Positions 45,486 through 55,204 of a stretch of DNA of 64,000 bases are shown piece after piece. A program made the translations under genes and the position numbers. Within the stretch, counting starts at the first letter, position 1; each line of letters starts with the position of its first letter. This stretch comes from Saccharicrinis sp050589685. GTDB taxonomy: Bacteria; Bacteroidota; Bacteroidia; Bacteroidales; Marinilabiliaceae. The notes beneath the pieces were generated by a model, which was given only the letters and a program-made list of their open reading frames with translations, was not told where the DNA came from and ran no database searches. The DNA is taken from contig NZ_JBNGOS010000002.1 of NCBI RefSeq assembly GCF_050589685.1, forward strand, positions 1 through 64,000. The letters run 5' to 3'.

Positions 45486-48452
45486 ATGTATAGATATAAA
45501 TGTAAGATTTTAGCAATAGTGGTATTGTTTAGCATTGTTGCTACAGGTGTGCAAGGACAGAAGAGTGATATCTTTCCATTGGTGAATGGAAATCAGGTTA
45601 TAGATATCGTGGTTGATAAAAAAGATGCCAAGGTGGTTCAGATAGCGGCTGATCTTTTAGCCAGTGATATATTTAAAGTGAGCGGAAAGCGAGTAGGTGT
45701 TACTCCGAATTTAGATAAAGCAGGAATTATTGCAGGGACCATTGGTGAAAGTAGACTTGTCGATCAATTAGTCTCCGAAATGAAAATTGATGTTAGCAAA
45801 GTGAAATCTCATTGGGAGACCTACTCTATTGAGATTGTTAAAAATCCAGTTAAAGGAATTGAAAAAGCGCTGGTAGTTATAGGAAGTGATCGACGGGCAA
45901 CTGCTTTTGGTTTGTTGGAAATTTCCAGAATGATCGGTGTTTCTCCCTGGGAATGGTGGGCAGATGTAACTCCCAATAAAAAAAGTGAATTGAATATTTC
46001 TATGGAGAATAGGATATACGGTTCTCCATCGGTTAAATTTCGAGGAATTTTTTTGAATGATGAAGATTGGGGATTGCAGCGATGGGCAGCGTTAAATTAC
46101 GAACCTGAAACAGGAGATATTGGCCCCAAAACCTATGCTAAAGTGTTTGAACTATTGTTGCGTTTACGGGCAAATACAATTTGGCCGGCTATGCATTCAT
46201 GTACCAAACCGTTTTATTCTTATCCTGAAAATAAACAAGTAGCTGATGATTATGCCATTGTTGTGGGAACTTCACATTGTGAACCTATGCTTTGTAATAT
46301 CAATGCTGAATGGGATAGTAAAACCATGGGCGAGTGGCGTTACGATAAGAATGCAGAAACCATAAAAAAAATGTTTGAAACGAGGACTAAAGAAAGTTCC
46401 GATTTTGAAAGTATCTATACCATGGGAATGCGCGGAGAGCACGATTCGCCTATGATTGTAGGTGAGGATGATACAGAGGCTCAGGTTCAATTATTGGAGG
46501 ATGTAGTCACTGATCAACGAGAGATTCTGCAAAAGAAAACAGGCAAGGCCGCTCATCATTTGCCTCAGATCTTTATTCCTTACAAAGAAGTGTTAAACTA
46601 TTATCAAAACGACATGGAACTGCCTGAGGATATCACGTTGGTTTGGACCGATGATAATTATGGATATATCCGTCAGTTAAGCAATGCTGAAGAACAAAAG
46701 TGTTCGGGGGGAGCTGGGGTTTATTACCATACTTCGTATTGGGGACGTCCGCACGATTATTTGTGGCTTAACTCTACCAATCCAGTGTTAATGTGGGAGG
46801 AGATGCAAAAAGCATATGAATTTCAATCGCGTGATTTATGGATTCTGAATTGTGGCGATATTAAACCGCATGAATATAATATAGAGCTATTTTTAGATAT
46901 GGCATGGAACATGCGTTCGTTCTCACAAAGCCAAGGCGTGAGAAATCATATGGAAAAATGGGCGGCTCGTGAGTTTGGTAAATATAATGCAAATCCAGTT
47001 ACTAATTTGATGTATGAATATTATCGATTGGCCTTTCAACGTCGTCCTGAATTTATGGATTGGGGCAGGGTTGAGCCTGTAACGAAAGCAGGCGAAACTG
47101 AATTAAACCAGATTCATTATAATGATGAAGTGAGCTTAAGAATAAATGCTTATCAGAAATTAATGGATGCTACCCAAAAGTTGAAACCAAAAATTGCAGA
47201 TAACAGAAAAGATGCATTCTATGAGTTGGTATATTATCCGGTAATGGGAGCTGCTCACTTAAATCATAAATGGCTATATGCTTATAAAAATAAATTTGCC
47301 GCTCAACAAGGGCGTAGTAGCGCATCATATTTTGGACAAAAAGCGACAGACGCATACCATCAGATACAAGAAGAAACCGATTACTTCAATAATATTCTAC
47401 AAAACGGGAAGTGGAATCATATCATGAGTATGTCACCTCGTCATCTGCCTGTGTTTTCTAAGCCAACAACTACTATTTGTGTACGAGGCAATAAACCTCA
47501 ACTGGGTTTGGCTTTAGAGAGTTATGAGATGGAAGTGAATACGGAAATCATTAACTCCTATGCCGATGTTTTGCCCGTTTTTAATGCTTATACCCAAAGT
47601 AAATATTTTGTAGATGTGTTTTTAAAGGGAAAAGGAGAACTCACCTGGAAGGCATCTGCAAAAGCCGATTGGATACATATTTCGAAAGACGAAGGAAGTT
47701 TAAATAATGAGAATCAGGAACAACGTGTTTGGGTAAGCATCGATTGGGATAAGGTTCCTGTAGGAGTAAATAAAAAAGAAGCGCCTTTAGGACACGATTA
47801 CCAGTTGATTCCTCCAAGTTACAAGGTGAATTCTGCCATCGTTTTTGCTGCTGGTGATACCACTATTAGCATTGGGGTTTCCGTTTTTAATCCAAAGCTT
47901 AAGGCCCTAGAGAATTATAAAGGTAAGGTTGAGGATAAAGGTTTTGTTTCCATTTATGCCGAAAATTATTCAGCTAAAATAGCTGGTAAACAGGCAACAT
48001 GGAAAACTTATGACGGAGTGGGGTATACTGGCAAAGTTGTAAGTGCCTTACCTTATTCAGCCGATTCACAAACAAATATTCAATCTATCAAGAATAACAG
48101 TCCGGCATTGGAATACGACTTTTATACCTTTAATTTTGGTAAAGCTACTGTTCACTTACAAGCCATTCCTACCCATGCATTCAACCACGAAAGTGGGGTG
48201 CGTTGTGCCGTCTCAATTGACGATGCTGATCCAGTGGTGGTGGATTTTCAAACCTTTGGAAGAAGCGAAGAGTGGATGCAAAATGTATTAAAAAATGCTT
48301 CGGTGAAATCGGTGTCTCAAATTGTGAACAAAGCAGGTAAACACACCCTTAAAATATGGATGGTTGATCCAGGTGTGATGATTGATCAGATATTAATTGA
48401 TTTAGGTGGTTGGAAAAAGAGCTATGCCTTTCCTCCAGAATCAAATTGTTGA
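45486..48452 (+). CDS. Glycoside hydrolase family 115 alpha-glucuronidase
   Basis: A 988-residue secreted enzyme of typical GH115 length. It has a signal peptide, an N-terminal alpha/beta domain (GSDRRATAFGLLEISRMIG, VSPWEWWADVTP), and a TIM-barrel domain beginning FRGIFLNDEDWGLQRWA. MGMRGEHDSPMIVGEDDT, VLVWTDDNYGY-type (ITLVWTDDNYGY) and YYHTSYWGRPHDYLWLN follow. A helical domain with NIELFLDMAWN and a C-terminal domain of the sialate-esterase-adjacent type (GYTGKVVSALPYSA) complete it. GH115 enzymes remove (4-O-methyl-)glucuronic acid from side chains of xylan or arabinogalactan-like polymers. Together with GH78 and GH28 it points to a uronic-acid-rich substrate. Confidence 0.95.
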   Translation: MYRYKCKILAIVVLFSIVATGVQGQKSDIFPLVNGNQVIDIVVDKKDAKVVQIAADLLASDIFKVSGKRVGVTPNLDKAGIIAGTIGESRLVDQLVSEMKIDVSKVKSHWETYSIEIVKNPVKGIEKALVVIGSDRRATAFGLLEISRMIGVSPWEWWADVTPNKKSELNISMENRIYGSPSVKFRGIFLNDEDWGLQRWAALNYEPETGDIGPKTYAKVFELLLRLRANTIWPAMHSCTKPFYSYPENKQVADDYAIVVGTSHCEPMLCNINAEWDSKTMGEWRYDKNAETIKKMFETRTKESSDFESIYTMGMRGEHDSPMIVGEDDTEAQVQLLEDVVTDQREILQKKTGKAAHHLPQIFIPYKEVLNYYQNDMELPEDITLVWTDDNYGYIRQLSNAEEQKCSGGAGVYYHTSYWGRPHDYLWLNSTNPVLMWEEMQKAYEFQSRDLWILNCGDIKPHEYNIELFLDMAWNMRSFSQSQGVRNHMEKWAAREFGKYNANPVTNLMYEYYRLAFQRRPEFMDWGRVEPVTKAGETELNQIHYNDEVSLRINAYQKLMDATQKLKPKIADNRKDAFYELVYYPVMGAAHLNHKWLYAYKNKFAAQQGRSSASYFGQKATDAYHQIQEETDYFNNILQNGKWNHIMSMSPRHLPVFSKPTTTICVRGNKPQLGLALESYEMEVNTEIINSYADVLPVFNAYTQSKYFVDVFLKGKGELTWKASAKADWIHISKDEGSLNNENQEQRVWVSIDWDKVPVGVNKKEAPLGHDYQLIPPSYKVNSAIVFAAGDTTISIGVSVFNPKLKALENYKGKVEDKGFVSIYAENYSAKIAGKQATWKTYDGVGYTGKVVSALPYSADSQTNIQSIKNNSPALEYDFYTFNFGKATVHLQAIPTHAFNHESGVRCAVSIDDADPVVVDFQTFGRSEEWMQNVLKNASVKSVSQIVNKAGKHTLKIWMVDPGVMIDQILIDLGGWKKSYAFPPESNC

Positions 48453-48671
48453 TTGAAAATCATTGGTGTCTGATAAAAAAATCTCAAGATAATTTATAAT
48501 GTACATTAATGTAGGTAGTAATTGTATTGAGCAGCGTGTAGGGGTAACTAATCCGCCTTCATGTAAAAGCGTTAAAAAAATCAGCAAACGTAACGTTAAG
48601 AAAGAAAAGCTGTTTGAACGTAGTGAGTTCTTTTCTTTTAGTGAAGAGCGCTGGTTTTTAGCTTTTTCATG

Positions 48672-48792
48672 TCAGCGGCGGGATTTTTTGTTTACTTTTT
48701 TTTCCTGGAGAATTGGAGAGAAACGGAAATCATGAACGCCAATAAAAATTAAACCTATCGTGAACTTAAAAAAGTAAAAGCCCGTCGGCTAG
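48672..48792. repeat. Intergenic palindromic repeat, copy 3 (diverged)
   Basis: GTCAGCGGCGGGATTTTTTG and TTTACTTTTTTT on the left, and AAAAAAGTAAAAGCCCGTCG on the right, correspond to the ends of the copies at 7689 and 27366 but are separated by a longer, unrelated insert. Upstream, AAGCTGTTTGAACGTAG (from about 48608) is shared with the stretch before copy 2. No gene is visible in the gap 48453-48861. Confidence 0.5.
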
Positions 48793-48861
48793 AGACTAAA
48801 GGAGCTTGATTAATCCTTAAGAAATACTTACCAGACAATAGTAATTGAAAATATAAGCTAT

Positions 48862-50703
48862 ATGATCCATATCGTAAAATATATATTAATAAGTCTTCTC
48901 TTTTGTGTCGTTTTAGGATGTCACAACAATGACGGAAAGCAAAGTGCTCAACTACAAATTGCTTTTATGGCAGATGTTCATCTGCAAGATGTTTATGGAA
49001 CTTTTAATGATACGGATTATAAAGGTGTTTTAAATCCCGGAAATGGAAAATACGTGTTGGCGCGTACTATGCAGGCACAGTTGCATTCTACCCGAATTTT
49101 CAACGAAAATTACTTCGCTTTTTTGGCAGCATTGGATGATGTGGCGCAACGTGGTGTCAAGTACGTGGTGCTTCCCGGTGATTTTAGTGACGATGGACAG
49201 CCAATAAACGTTCGTGGTTTGCAGCGTATTCTGGATACGTATACTCAAAAACATGGGATTCATTTTTTAGCAACCACAGGAAATCATGATCCTGTTCGTC
49301 CGTATGCTACTGATGCAGGGAAAACAAATTTTATGGGAGAAGGAGGCAAATCACAAACTGTAATGAGTAAAGAAGGCCTGTATATCTCTAAAAATAAGGA
49401 TGAGCATCCAGTGGTCATTACGCAGGATATTCGTAAGATGGGGTATAAGGAAATAATAGCAAGCTTACACGATTTTGGGTTTTTTCCAAAAAAAACAGAC
49501 CTCTATTGGGAAACGCCTTTTACTAAATACGCTTATGATGATTATGATTTTCTGGAAGCACAGCGGCAAGCCGTGTTTGAACATCGTAAGTATTTAATTT
49601 CTCCTTATTATACACCTATCCCTGATGTGAGCTATCTGGTAGAACCTGAGAAAGATGTGTGGTTTTTGGCCATTGATGCCAATGTGTACGTGCCTAGCGA
49701 AAAAGTAAAAGGTAATCCGGAAGTGCCGGCTAATTATAAAAGTGCCAGCATTGGTTATAAAAACGTCCTTACCCATAAAAAGCATTTAATAGAATGGGTA
49801 AAAGAAGTAACGCAACGAGCCGAAAAATATGGTAAAACCCTAATTGTATTTAGTCATTACCCCATGGTTGATTTTAACGATGATGCGACCTCCCATATTA
49901 AAAAGTTGATGGGTGAAGGAAAAATGCAAATGCACAGAGTTCCCGAAGAAAATGTAGCCCGTATTTTTGCCAATGCAGGTATAAAACTTCATTTTGGAGG
50001 GCATATGCATATTAATGACACTGGCATTCGTAAATCAGAGAAAGGGAATTGTTTAATTAATGTGCAAGTTCCATCTTTGGCGGCGTATGTTCCTGCGTAC
50101 AAATTGCTTACGGTTAAAAGTAAAGATTTAATGGAGGTCGAGACTATTGTGTTAGATTCCGTGCCTCGCTTTAAAGAGCTGTTTCCGTTGTACGAAAAAG
50201 AACATGACTACTTAAATAGCATAAAAGCAGGCAACATTTGGAACAAAGATATTCTGACAGTCTCTACTTATCATGAGTTTACCAGCTGGCACTTACGTGA
50301 ATTAGTACGCTTGCGTTTTCTGAAAAGTGATTGGCCTGAAGATTTTAAGGATTTCCTATTGAAGTCATCGGGAAGAGATCTATTAATGTATTCAAAAGCT
50401 ACCTTAAATGAATCAGAGAAAATATTAAAAGAATATGATAGCTGGACGGGTTTTGATATGATTTATGATTTTTATAGACTCCGCAGTGCCGATAAACTGG
50501 CGATAAAAGATATTGGCTGGAATAGAATTCAGCAGTATCAACTTATAAACAGTGCTATTCTTAAACAAATAAACGAGCGAAGTCCCATGTTTGTTGATTT
50601 TCAAAATTTTGCGACCGTATTGCATCACTTTTTAAATGGCGCACCTGCTGATCATTTTTTAGTTGATTTGGAAAAAGGAGAGATTACAGATCTTATAGAT
50701 TAG
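48862..50703 (+). CDS. Secreted calcineurin-like metallophosphoesterase
   Basis: A 613-residue lipoprotein (lipobox CVVLGC). The N-terminal half carries the complete metal site of the family: D-x-H in FMADVHLQD (Asp38, His40), GD in VVLPGDFSDDG, GNHD in TTGNHDPVRP, the His in FSHYPM and GH-x-H in FGGHMHIND. The C-terminal 200 residues form a helical domain that I do not recognise. The substrate is unknown; a phosphodiester or phosphomonoester outside the cytoplasm is expected. It lies between GH115 and the HTCS gene, a second phosphoester-acting enzyme near the PLC-like protein. Confidence 0.88.
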   Translation: MIHIVKYILISLLFCVVLGCHNNDGKQSAQLQIAFMADVHLQDVYGTFNDTDYKGVLNPGNGKYVLARTMQAQLHSTRIFNENYFAFLAALDDVAQRGVKYVVLPGDFSDDGQPINVRGLQRILDTYTQKHGIHFLATTGNHDPVRPYATDAGKTNFMGEGGKSQTVMSKEGLYISKNKDEHPVVITQDIRKMGYKEIIASLHDFGFFPKKTDLYWETPFTKYAYDDYDFLEAQRQAVFEHRKYLISPYYTPIPDVSYLVEPEKDVWFLAIDANVYVPSEKVKGNPEVPANYKSASIGYKNVLTHKKHLIEWVKEVTQRAEKYGKTLIVFSHYPMVDFNDDATSHIKKLMGEGKMQMHRVPEENVARIFANAGIKLHFGGHMHINDTGIRKSEKGNCLINVQVPSLAAYVPAYKLLTVKSKDLMEVETIVLDSVPRFKELFPLYEKEHDYLNSIKAGNIWNKDILTVSTYHEFTSWHLRELVRLRFLKSDWPEDFKDFLLKSSGRDLLMYSKATLNESEKILKEYDSWTGFDMIYDFYRLRSADKLAIKDIGWNRIQQYQLINSAILKQINERSPMFVDFQNFATVLHHFLNGAPADHFLVDLEKGEITDLID

Positions 50704-50847
50704 TTGAATTATCCTCGAACAACAAAAACCATTAAGAAATATCAAGGTTTCACAAAGTGGATGGATTAATTGAGGCATATTAAAATGGGTAAGAAGTTTT
50801 AAATATATGATTTTACCTATCTTGTAAGAAGTTTACTGTTTAAATTT

Positions 50848-53800
50848 ATGGGGAGAATTTTTCTAATAATGATATTTTTATTTTGTTCATGGACGACAAA
50901 ATCAGAAGAGCTTCGTTTTGAGCATTATAATGACGAGCAGGGACTTTTTCATAATTCCATACGTGCCATTCTGCAGGATAGCACGGGTTATATTTGGCTT
51001 GGTACCTTTGGAGGTGTAAATCGCTTTAATGGTTATGATTTCGAAGGATTTTCAGGTGAAATTGATAATCCCAATTATTTGCAAGATGATGACATTACAC
51101 AATTGGTAATTGATGACGATCATGATTTATGGATAGGCACAAGTAACGGATTAACAAAATATCATATCCCTACCTCAACATTTACAACCTTTCATCCAGG
51201 TTCAAGCAACGATCAGCTTGTTGGTAATAAAATCAGATCCTTATGTATTGATGATCAGAACCGGATTTGGATTGGAACCAAGGAAAATGGTATCTGCTAT
51301 TATAATCAACGTAAAGATATATTTGTACCTGTTAAAATTGAAGGTGTACAATATGTGAGATCTATCATTCAAACCCAGGATAAAACTATTTGGGTAGGAA
51401 CTTTTAAACAGGGAGTATATGCCTTTCAGTTAGATGAAAATGATGATGTCAAAAACCTGAAGCATTATAATCTTAACGTTACGCTTAATCGAGGTAGCAT
51501 AGATCCTGATGTGTTTTTTATCTATGAAGATCATAAGTTTGATGTATTTGCTGGTACACGTGAAGGGCTATTCAAAAAGAACAAATTTAAAGATGAGTTT
51601 GAACCACTGGTGCAAAAGAATACATCTCCTGATTTTTTTCGATGTATCACCCAAGGACCTAATGGGAGATATTGGTTGGGGACATTAAATGGTTTGTTGG
51701 TATGTGACTTGTTAGAAGATATTTCAATAAATAAATTTGAGAGGCATCTTAACGATCTGTCAAACCCAGTATCCTTGGTTAATAATTATGTCACCTCTTT
51801 GTTTTTCGATAAATCTGGAGTGCTTTGGATAGGAACAGAGAATGGTTTGGATAAATACGATCCCTTTAGGAACCAATTTAAGAGCATCAGAAGCCAGAAT
51901 TTTGCAAAGGATTTGTCACTTGATGTAAGTAGTTATGGAAAAACCTGCGACAACCATTTGCTAATTGGAACACACTCCAATGGCTTGTGGCTACTTAAAA
52001 ACAAAGCGTTAATTCAAGTATCATCAAAAGAAAAACGGGTTGCCAGTATTTATTCGCCGGATGGAATTGAGTTTTATTGTGGTTTGTGGGATGGTAAAGT
52101 TTTAAAATACGATTATTTAACTTCAGGTAAGGAAATTATTGATGTTGGAATTGACGATTCGCCCGTATTTTCAATGTTGAAGACTTCTTCTTCGAAGTTA
52201 ATTATTGGATCACATTTTAAAGGTGTGGTGGAATATGATTTATTATCTAAAAAACATGTGACAATAAAACCTGATGTTATAAATCTGCAAGGAATTAATA
52301 AAATTATTCAGGATGATTCAGGTATCATATGGTTTGCGACTCCTTTTGGCGCTTTTAGATATAAAAGAGATAGTAATGAACTTAAAAACTATGCATACAT
52401 TGAGGGTAGTAATATCGGATTGTCGAATAGTGAAATAAAAGATGTGATCATTGATGACGAAGGAAAATTATGGGCTGCTACACGTCGAGGACTTAATTAT
52501 TACGATCCGGAGATAGATGATTTTGTAAAAATGGATCAACCTGCAGAATTAAAGGATATTTGGATTACAGATATGGCTGTTGATTCGTTGGGTAAAATAT
52601 GGTTAAATATTAATTATAACCAAATTGCTAGTTTCAATCCATGGAACAAAGAGCTGAAGTTCTTTTTGGTGAAAACGGGTATGAGATCCACGATATATAA
52701 TAAAAGAGGTTTCTTGTATTTTAATCATTCCAGGATTTATCTAGGTGGCGAAAACGGGATTGTCTATTTTTCGCCTGCGGGTATCTATGAAAATACCTAT
52801 GCGCCTGAACCCATCATCGATAAATTTATAGTTCATAATAAAGAAGTAATTATAGGAGAAAAAATAAATGGACAAGTAATTCTGAATAAAAATTTCAACT
52901 ATTCAAAGCAGGTTGAGCTAGAATATGAAAATCGCGATTTTTCAATTTTCTTTTCATCTCCTTCCTATGTAAACGAAAAACTTAATCAATATCAATACAA
53001 GCTTAAGGGCTATGATAAAGAGTGGGTTAGTGCAGGTGGAGGCCAGCGTAGTGTACAATATGCCAACCTTAGGCCCGGAAATTATGAGTTTAGTATAAAA
53101 GCCAGAAATAATAATGGATACTGGAGTAAAGAGTCAGAGTATAAAATAAAAATTTTGCCACCTTTTTGGTACACGTACAAAGCTTTTATCATCTACTTTT
53201 TGCTATTTTTCATTCTATTCTACCAAATTAGGAGAATCATCATTTTTAGGGTGAAGATGAAGCAGGACTTGCTTTTTGAGAAAGTTAAGCGAGAAAAGGA
53301 TGAGAAGTTAAATGAAGAAAAACTCAGGTTTTTCACCAATATATCACATGAACTCAAAACACCACTTACCCTTATATTGGGGCCTGCACAACAGTTAAGG
53401 GAGCTTAAAAATGTTGAAATAGGAATCTTGAAGAAATATAACCTTATTTATGCTAATGCCTCACGTTTATTAGAACTTGTAAATCAGATTATTGATTTTA
53501 GAAAAGCAGAACAGGGTAAGATTAAACTAAAAGTCTCAGAGATTGAGATAGTACATTATACGTATGAGTTATTTGAGTCTTTTCAGTTAATGGCTAGTAA
53601 TAAACAACTCAAGTATTCCTTTGAATGTAAACATGAAAGGATGAATGCCTGGATCGATGCCAATCAGTACGAAAGAATGATATTTAATTTGCTTTCGAAT
53701 GCTTTTAAGTATACACAACAGGGCGAGGTGACGGTGTATTTAGATATAAATGAAGATAATGAAACGCATTATCTAAATATATCTATCTCAGATACTGGAG

Positions 53801-54867
53801 TAGGTATACCTAAAGATAGACATGAAAAAATATTTAATCGTTTTTACCAGGTTGAGGAGCAATTAAAATACAATACGGGTTCCGGAATTGGTCTTTCATT
53901 CGTAAAATCTTTGGTCACTATTCATCATGGAAAAATATGGTTCGAAAGTGAAGCTGATAAAGGTTCTGTATTTCATATTCAACTGCCAATAAATAAAGAG
54001 TTTTATCAAAGTGATGAGATATTTGAATATAAGGTGAATGCTTCAATTCCAAAAATATCAAGTGAAGAACTAAAGAAAAATGATGAACTGCCTCTAGAAA
54101 ATAAAGTGCATGTTTTGATTATTGAAGATAATGAGGAATTGCGTAAATATATTGTAGATATATTGGCGGATGAGTACCATACTTTTGAAGCTTGTGATGG
54201 GGTAGAGGGCTTGGTTGTTGCAAAGAAAATAAAACCGGCTATCGTTGTTTCTGATGTTATGATGGAGCGAATGGATGGTTTTGGGTTTTGCAAACAGTTA
54301 AAGAATGATGATGAAATAAGTCATATACCGGTAATTCTACTGACTGCTTTAGCTGAAATTGAAAACCAGAAGAAAGGATTTAAAATAGGAGCAGATGCTT
54401 ATATCTCTAAACCGTTTGATCCTTCCTTATTAAAGATTCGTATATTAAATATATTGGAAAATAGAAGGAAGTTAAAAGAACGGTACTTAACAGAGCCTGA
54501 TTTGAATCTTGATCAGCTCTCTTACTCCCAGGCCGATGATGAGTTTATACAAAAAATTAACTCATTTATTGAAGAAAATATAATGAGTTCGAAATTGAAT
54601 AAAGAACTTCTCTGTTCAGAGTTTGGCATTAGTTCTTCAAAACTTTATCGAAAAATAAAGGAACTCACTGACCTGTCACCGAATGAAATGATTAGAACGG
54701 TACGATTAAAGAAAGCTTTTATTTTGTTAAAAAATAAGGATAATAATGTTTCAGAGGTGGCATATGAAGTTGGTTTTAGCGACCCATTTTATTTTAGTAG
54801 ATGTTTCAGAAAACAGTTTGGTTATCCTCCCAGCAAAGTCTTAGATGAAAATAATAAGACTCACTAG
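50848..54867 (+). CDS. Hybrid two-component system (HTCS) sensor-regulator
   Basis: A 1339-residue one-protein signalling system typical of Bacteroidota PULs. A signal peptide is followed by two seven-bladed propellers of Reg_prop repeats (QDSTGYIWLGTFGGVNRFNG and similar, to about residue 640) and a Y_Y_Y domain (about 690-770). After one transmembrane helix (about 776-793) come HisKA with His834 in NISHELKTPL, HATPase (NLLSNAFKYT, DTGVGIP), a receiver domain with Asp1136 in VVSDVMMERMDG, and a C-terminal AraC-type double HTH (about 1230-1335, ending SDPFYFSRCFRKQFGYP). The periplasmic sensor binds an oligosaccharide and the HTH activates PUL promoters. The direct-repeat sites with 21-bp spacing are the obvious candidates for its DNA targets. 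Confidence 0.97.
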   Translation: MGRIFLIMIFLFCSWTTKSEELRFEHYNDEQGLFHNSIRAILQDSTGYIWLGTFGGVNRFNGYDFEGFSGEIDNPNYLQDDDITQLVIDDDHDLWIGTSNGLTKYHIPTSTFTTFHPGSSNDQLVGNKIRSLCIDDQNRIWIGTKENGICYYNQRKDIFVPVKIEGVQYVRSIIQTQDKTIWVGTFKQGVYAFQLDENDDVKNLKHYNLNVTLNRGSIDPDVFFIYEDHKFDVFAGTREGLFKKNKFKDEFEPLVQKNTSPDFFRCITQGPNGRYWLGTLNGLLVCDLLEDISINKFERHLNDLSNPVSLVNNYVTSLFFDKSGVLWIGTENGLDKYDPFRNQFKSIRSQNFAKDLSLDVSSYGKTCDNHLLIGTHSNGLWLLKNKALIQVSSKEKRVASIYSPDGIEFYCGLWDGKVLKYDYLTSGKEIIDVGIDDSPVFSMLKTSSSKLIIGSHFKGVVEYDLLSKKHVTIKPDVINLQGINKIIQDDSGIIWFATPFGAFRYKRDSNELKNYAYIEGSNIGLSNSEIKDVIIDDEGKLWAATRRGLNYYDPEIDDFVKMDQPAELKDIWITDMAVDSLGKIWLNINYNQIASFNPWNKELKFFLVKTGMRSTIYNKRGFLYFNHSRIYLGGENGIVYFSPAGIYENTYAPEPIIDKFIVHNKEVIIGEKINGQVILNKNFNYSKQVELEYENRDFSIFFSSPSYVNEKLNQYQYKLKGYDKEWVSAGGGQRSVQYANLRPGNYEFSIKARNNNGYWSKESEYKIKILPPFWYTYKAFIIYFLLFFILFYQIRRIIIFRVKMKQDLLFEKVKREKDEKLNEEKLRFFTNISHELKTPLTLILGPAQQLRELKNVEIGILKKYNLIYANASRLLELVNQIIDFRKAEQGKIKLKVSEIEIVHYTYELFESFQLMASNKQLKYSFECKHERMNAWIDANQYERMIFNLLSNAFKYTQQGEVTVYLDINEDNETHYLNISISDTGVGIPKDRHEKIFNRFYQVEEQLKYNTGSGIGLSFVKSLVTIHHGKIWFESEADKGSVFHIQLPINKEFYQSDEIFEYKVNASIPKISSEELKKNDELPLENKVHVLIIEDNEELRKYIVDILADEYHTFEACDGVEGLVVAKKIKPAIVVSDVMMERMDGFGFCKQLKNDDEISHIPVILLTALAEIENQKKGFKIGADAYISKPFDPSLLKIRILNILENRRKLKERYLTEPDLNLDQLSYSQADDEFIQKINSFIEENIMSSKLNKELLCSEFGISSSKLYRKIKELTDLSPNEMIRTVRLKKAFILLKNKDNNVSEVAYEVGFSDPFYFSRCFRKQFGYPPSKVLDENNKTH

Positions 54868-55025
54868 CACTTACTCCCCCCCCTTTATCCACAATAGTTC
54901 ATGAAGGTGAATGTAAATGCGGTTATCCCTATATGGTTAAACCCAAATGCGTGAATCAAATTTGTCCGTGAGTTTTTTTATCGTGAAGTTTATATTAAAA
55001 GATAAGCGGTCATCTTTCAAGGCTT

Positions 55026-55090
55026 GCAACATTTATACTATTCTTTGAGATTGTCTTTATACTATAGCGCTTCAGTTTTATTTATCTTAG
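55026..55090 (+). promoter_or_regulatory. Conserved promoter motif before the retropepsin-like gene
   Basis: GCAAC (55026), 3 nt, then TATACTATTCTTTGAGATTG (55034-55053) and TATCTTAG (55083-55090), followed by TTAGTATAAAAAAA. The 20-bp block is identical to that at 58861, and its distance of 49 bp to TATCTTAG is also identical. TATCTTAG is probably a variant -7 box. The gap 54868-55204 also contains AAATGCGTGAATCAAAT (54945-54961), similar to a segment before susC, and a run of eight C at 54876. Confidence 0.6.
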
Positions 55091-55204
55091 TTAGTATAAA
55101 AAAATCGATGTAAAAAAGTGATATCTAAATCTTAAAACTATCAGCAGTATACGATATGATATTTAGGAAAGATACTTTTCGTCGGGATAACAATTTTGGC
55201 AAAG

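Noticed and set aside
48499..48735. 78-codon plus-strand open frame
   Set aside because: Lies across the diverged repeat copy; no protein-like features.
54876..54883. Run of eight C as a phase-variable tract
   Set aside because: It lies in the gap after the HTCS stop codon, not in a coding or -35/-7 spacer position, so a switching role is unsupported.
54944..54998. Possible fifth copy of the direct-repeat operator (CAAATGCGT, TCCGTGAGT, TATATTAA)
   Set aside because: Spacing fits 21/26 but half-site match is weak (5 of 9 for the first) and the -7 box is poor; too degenerate to claim.
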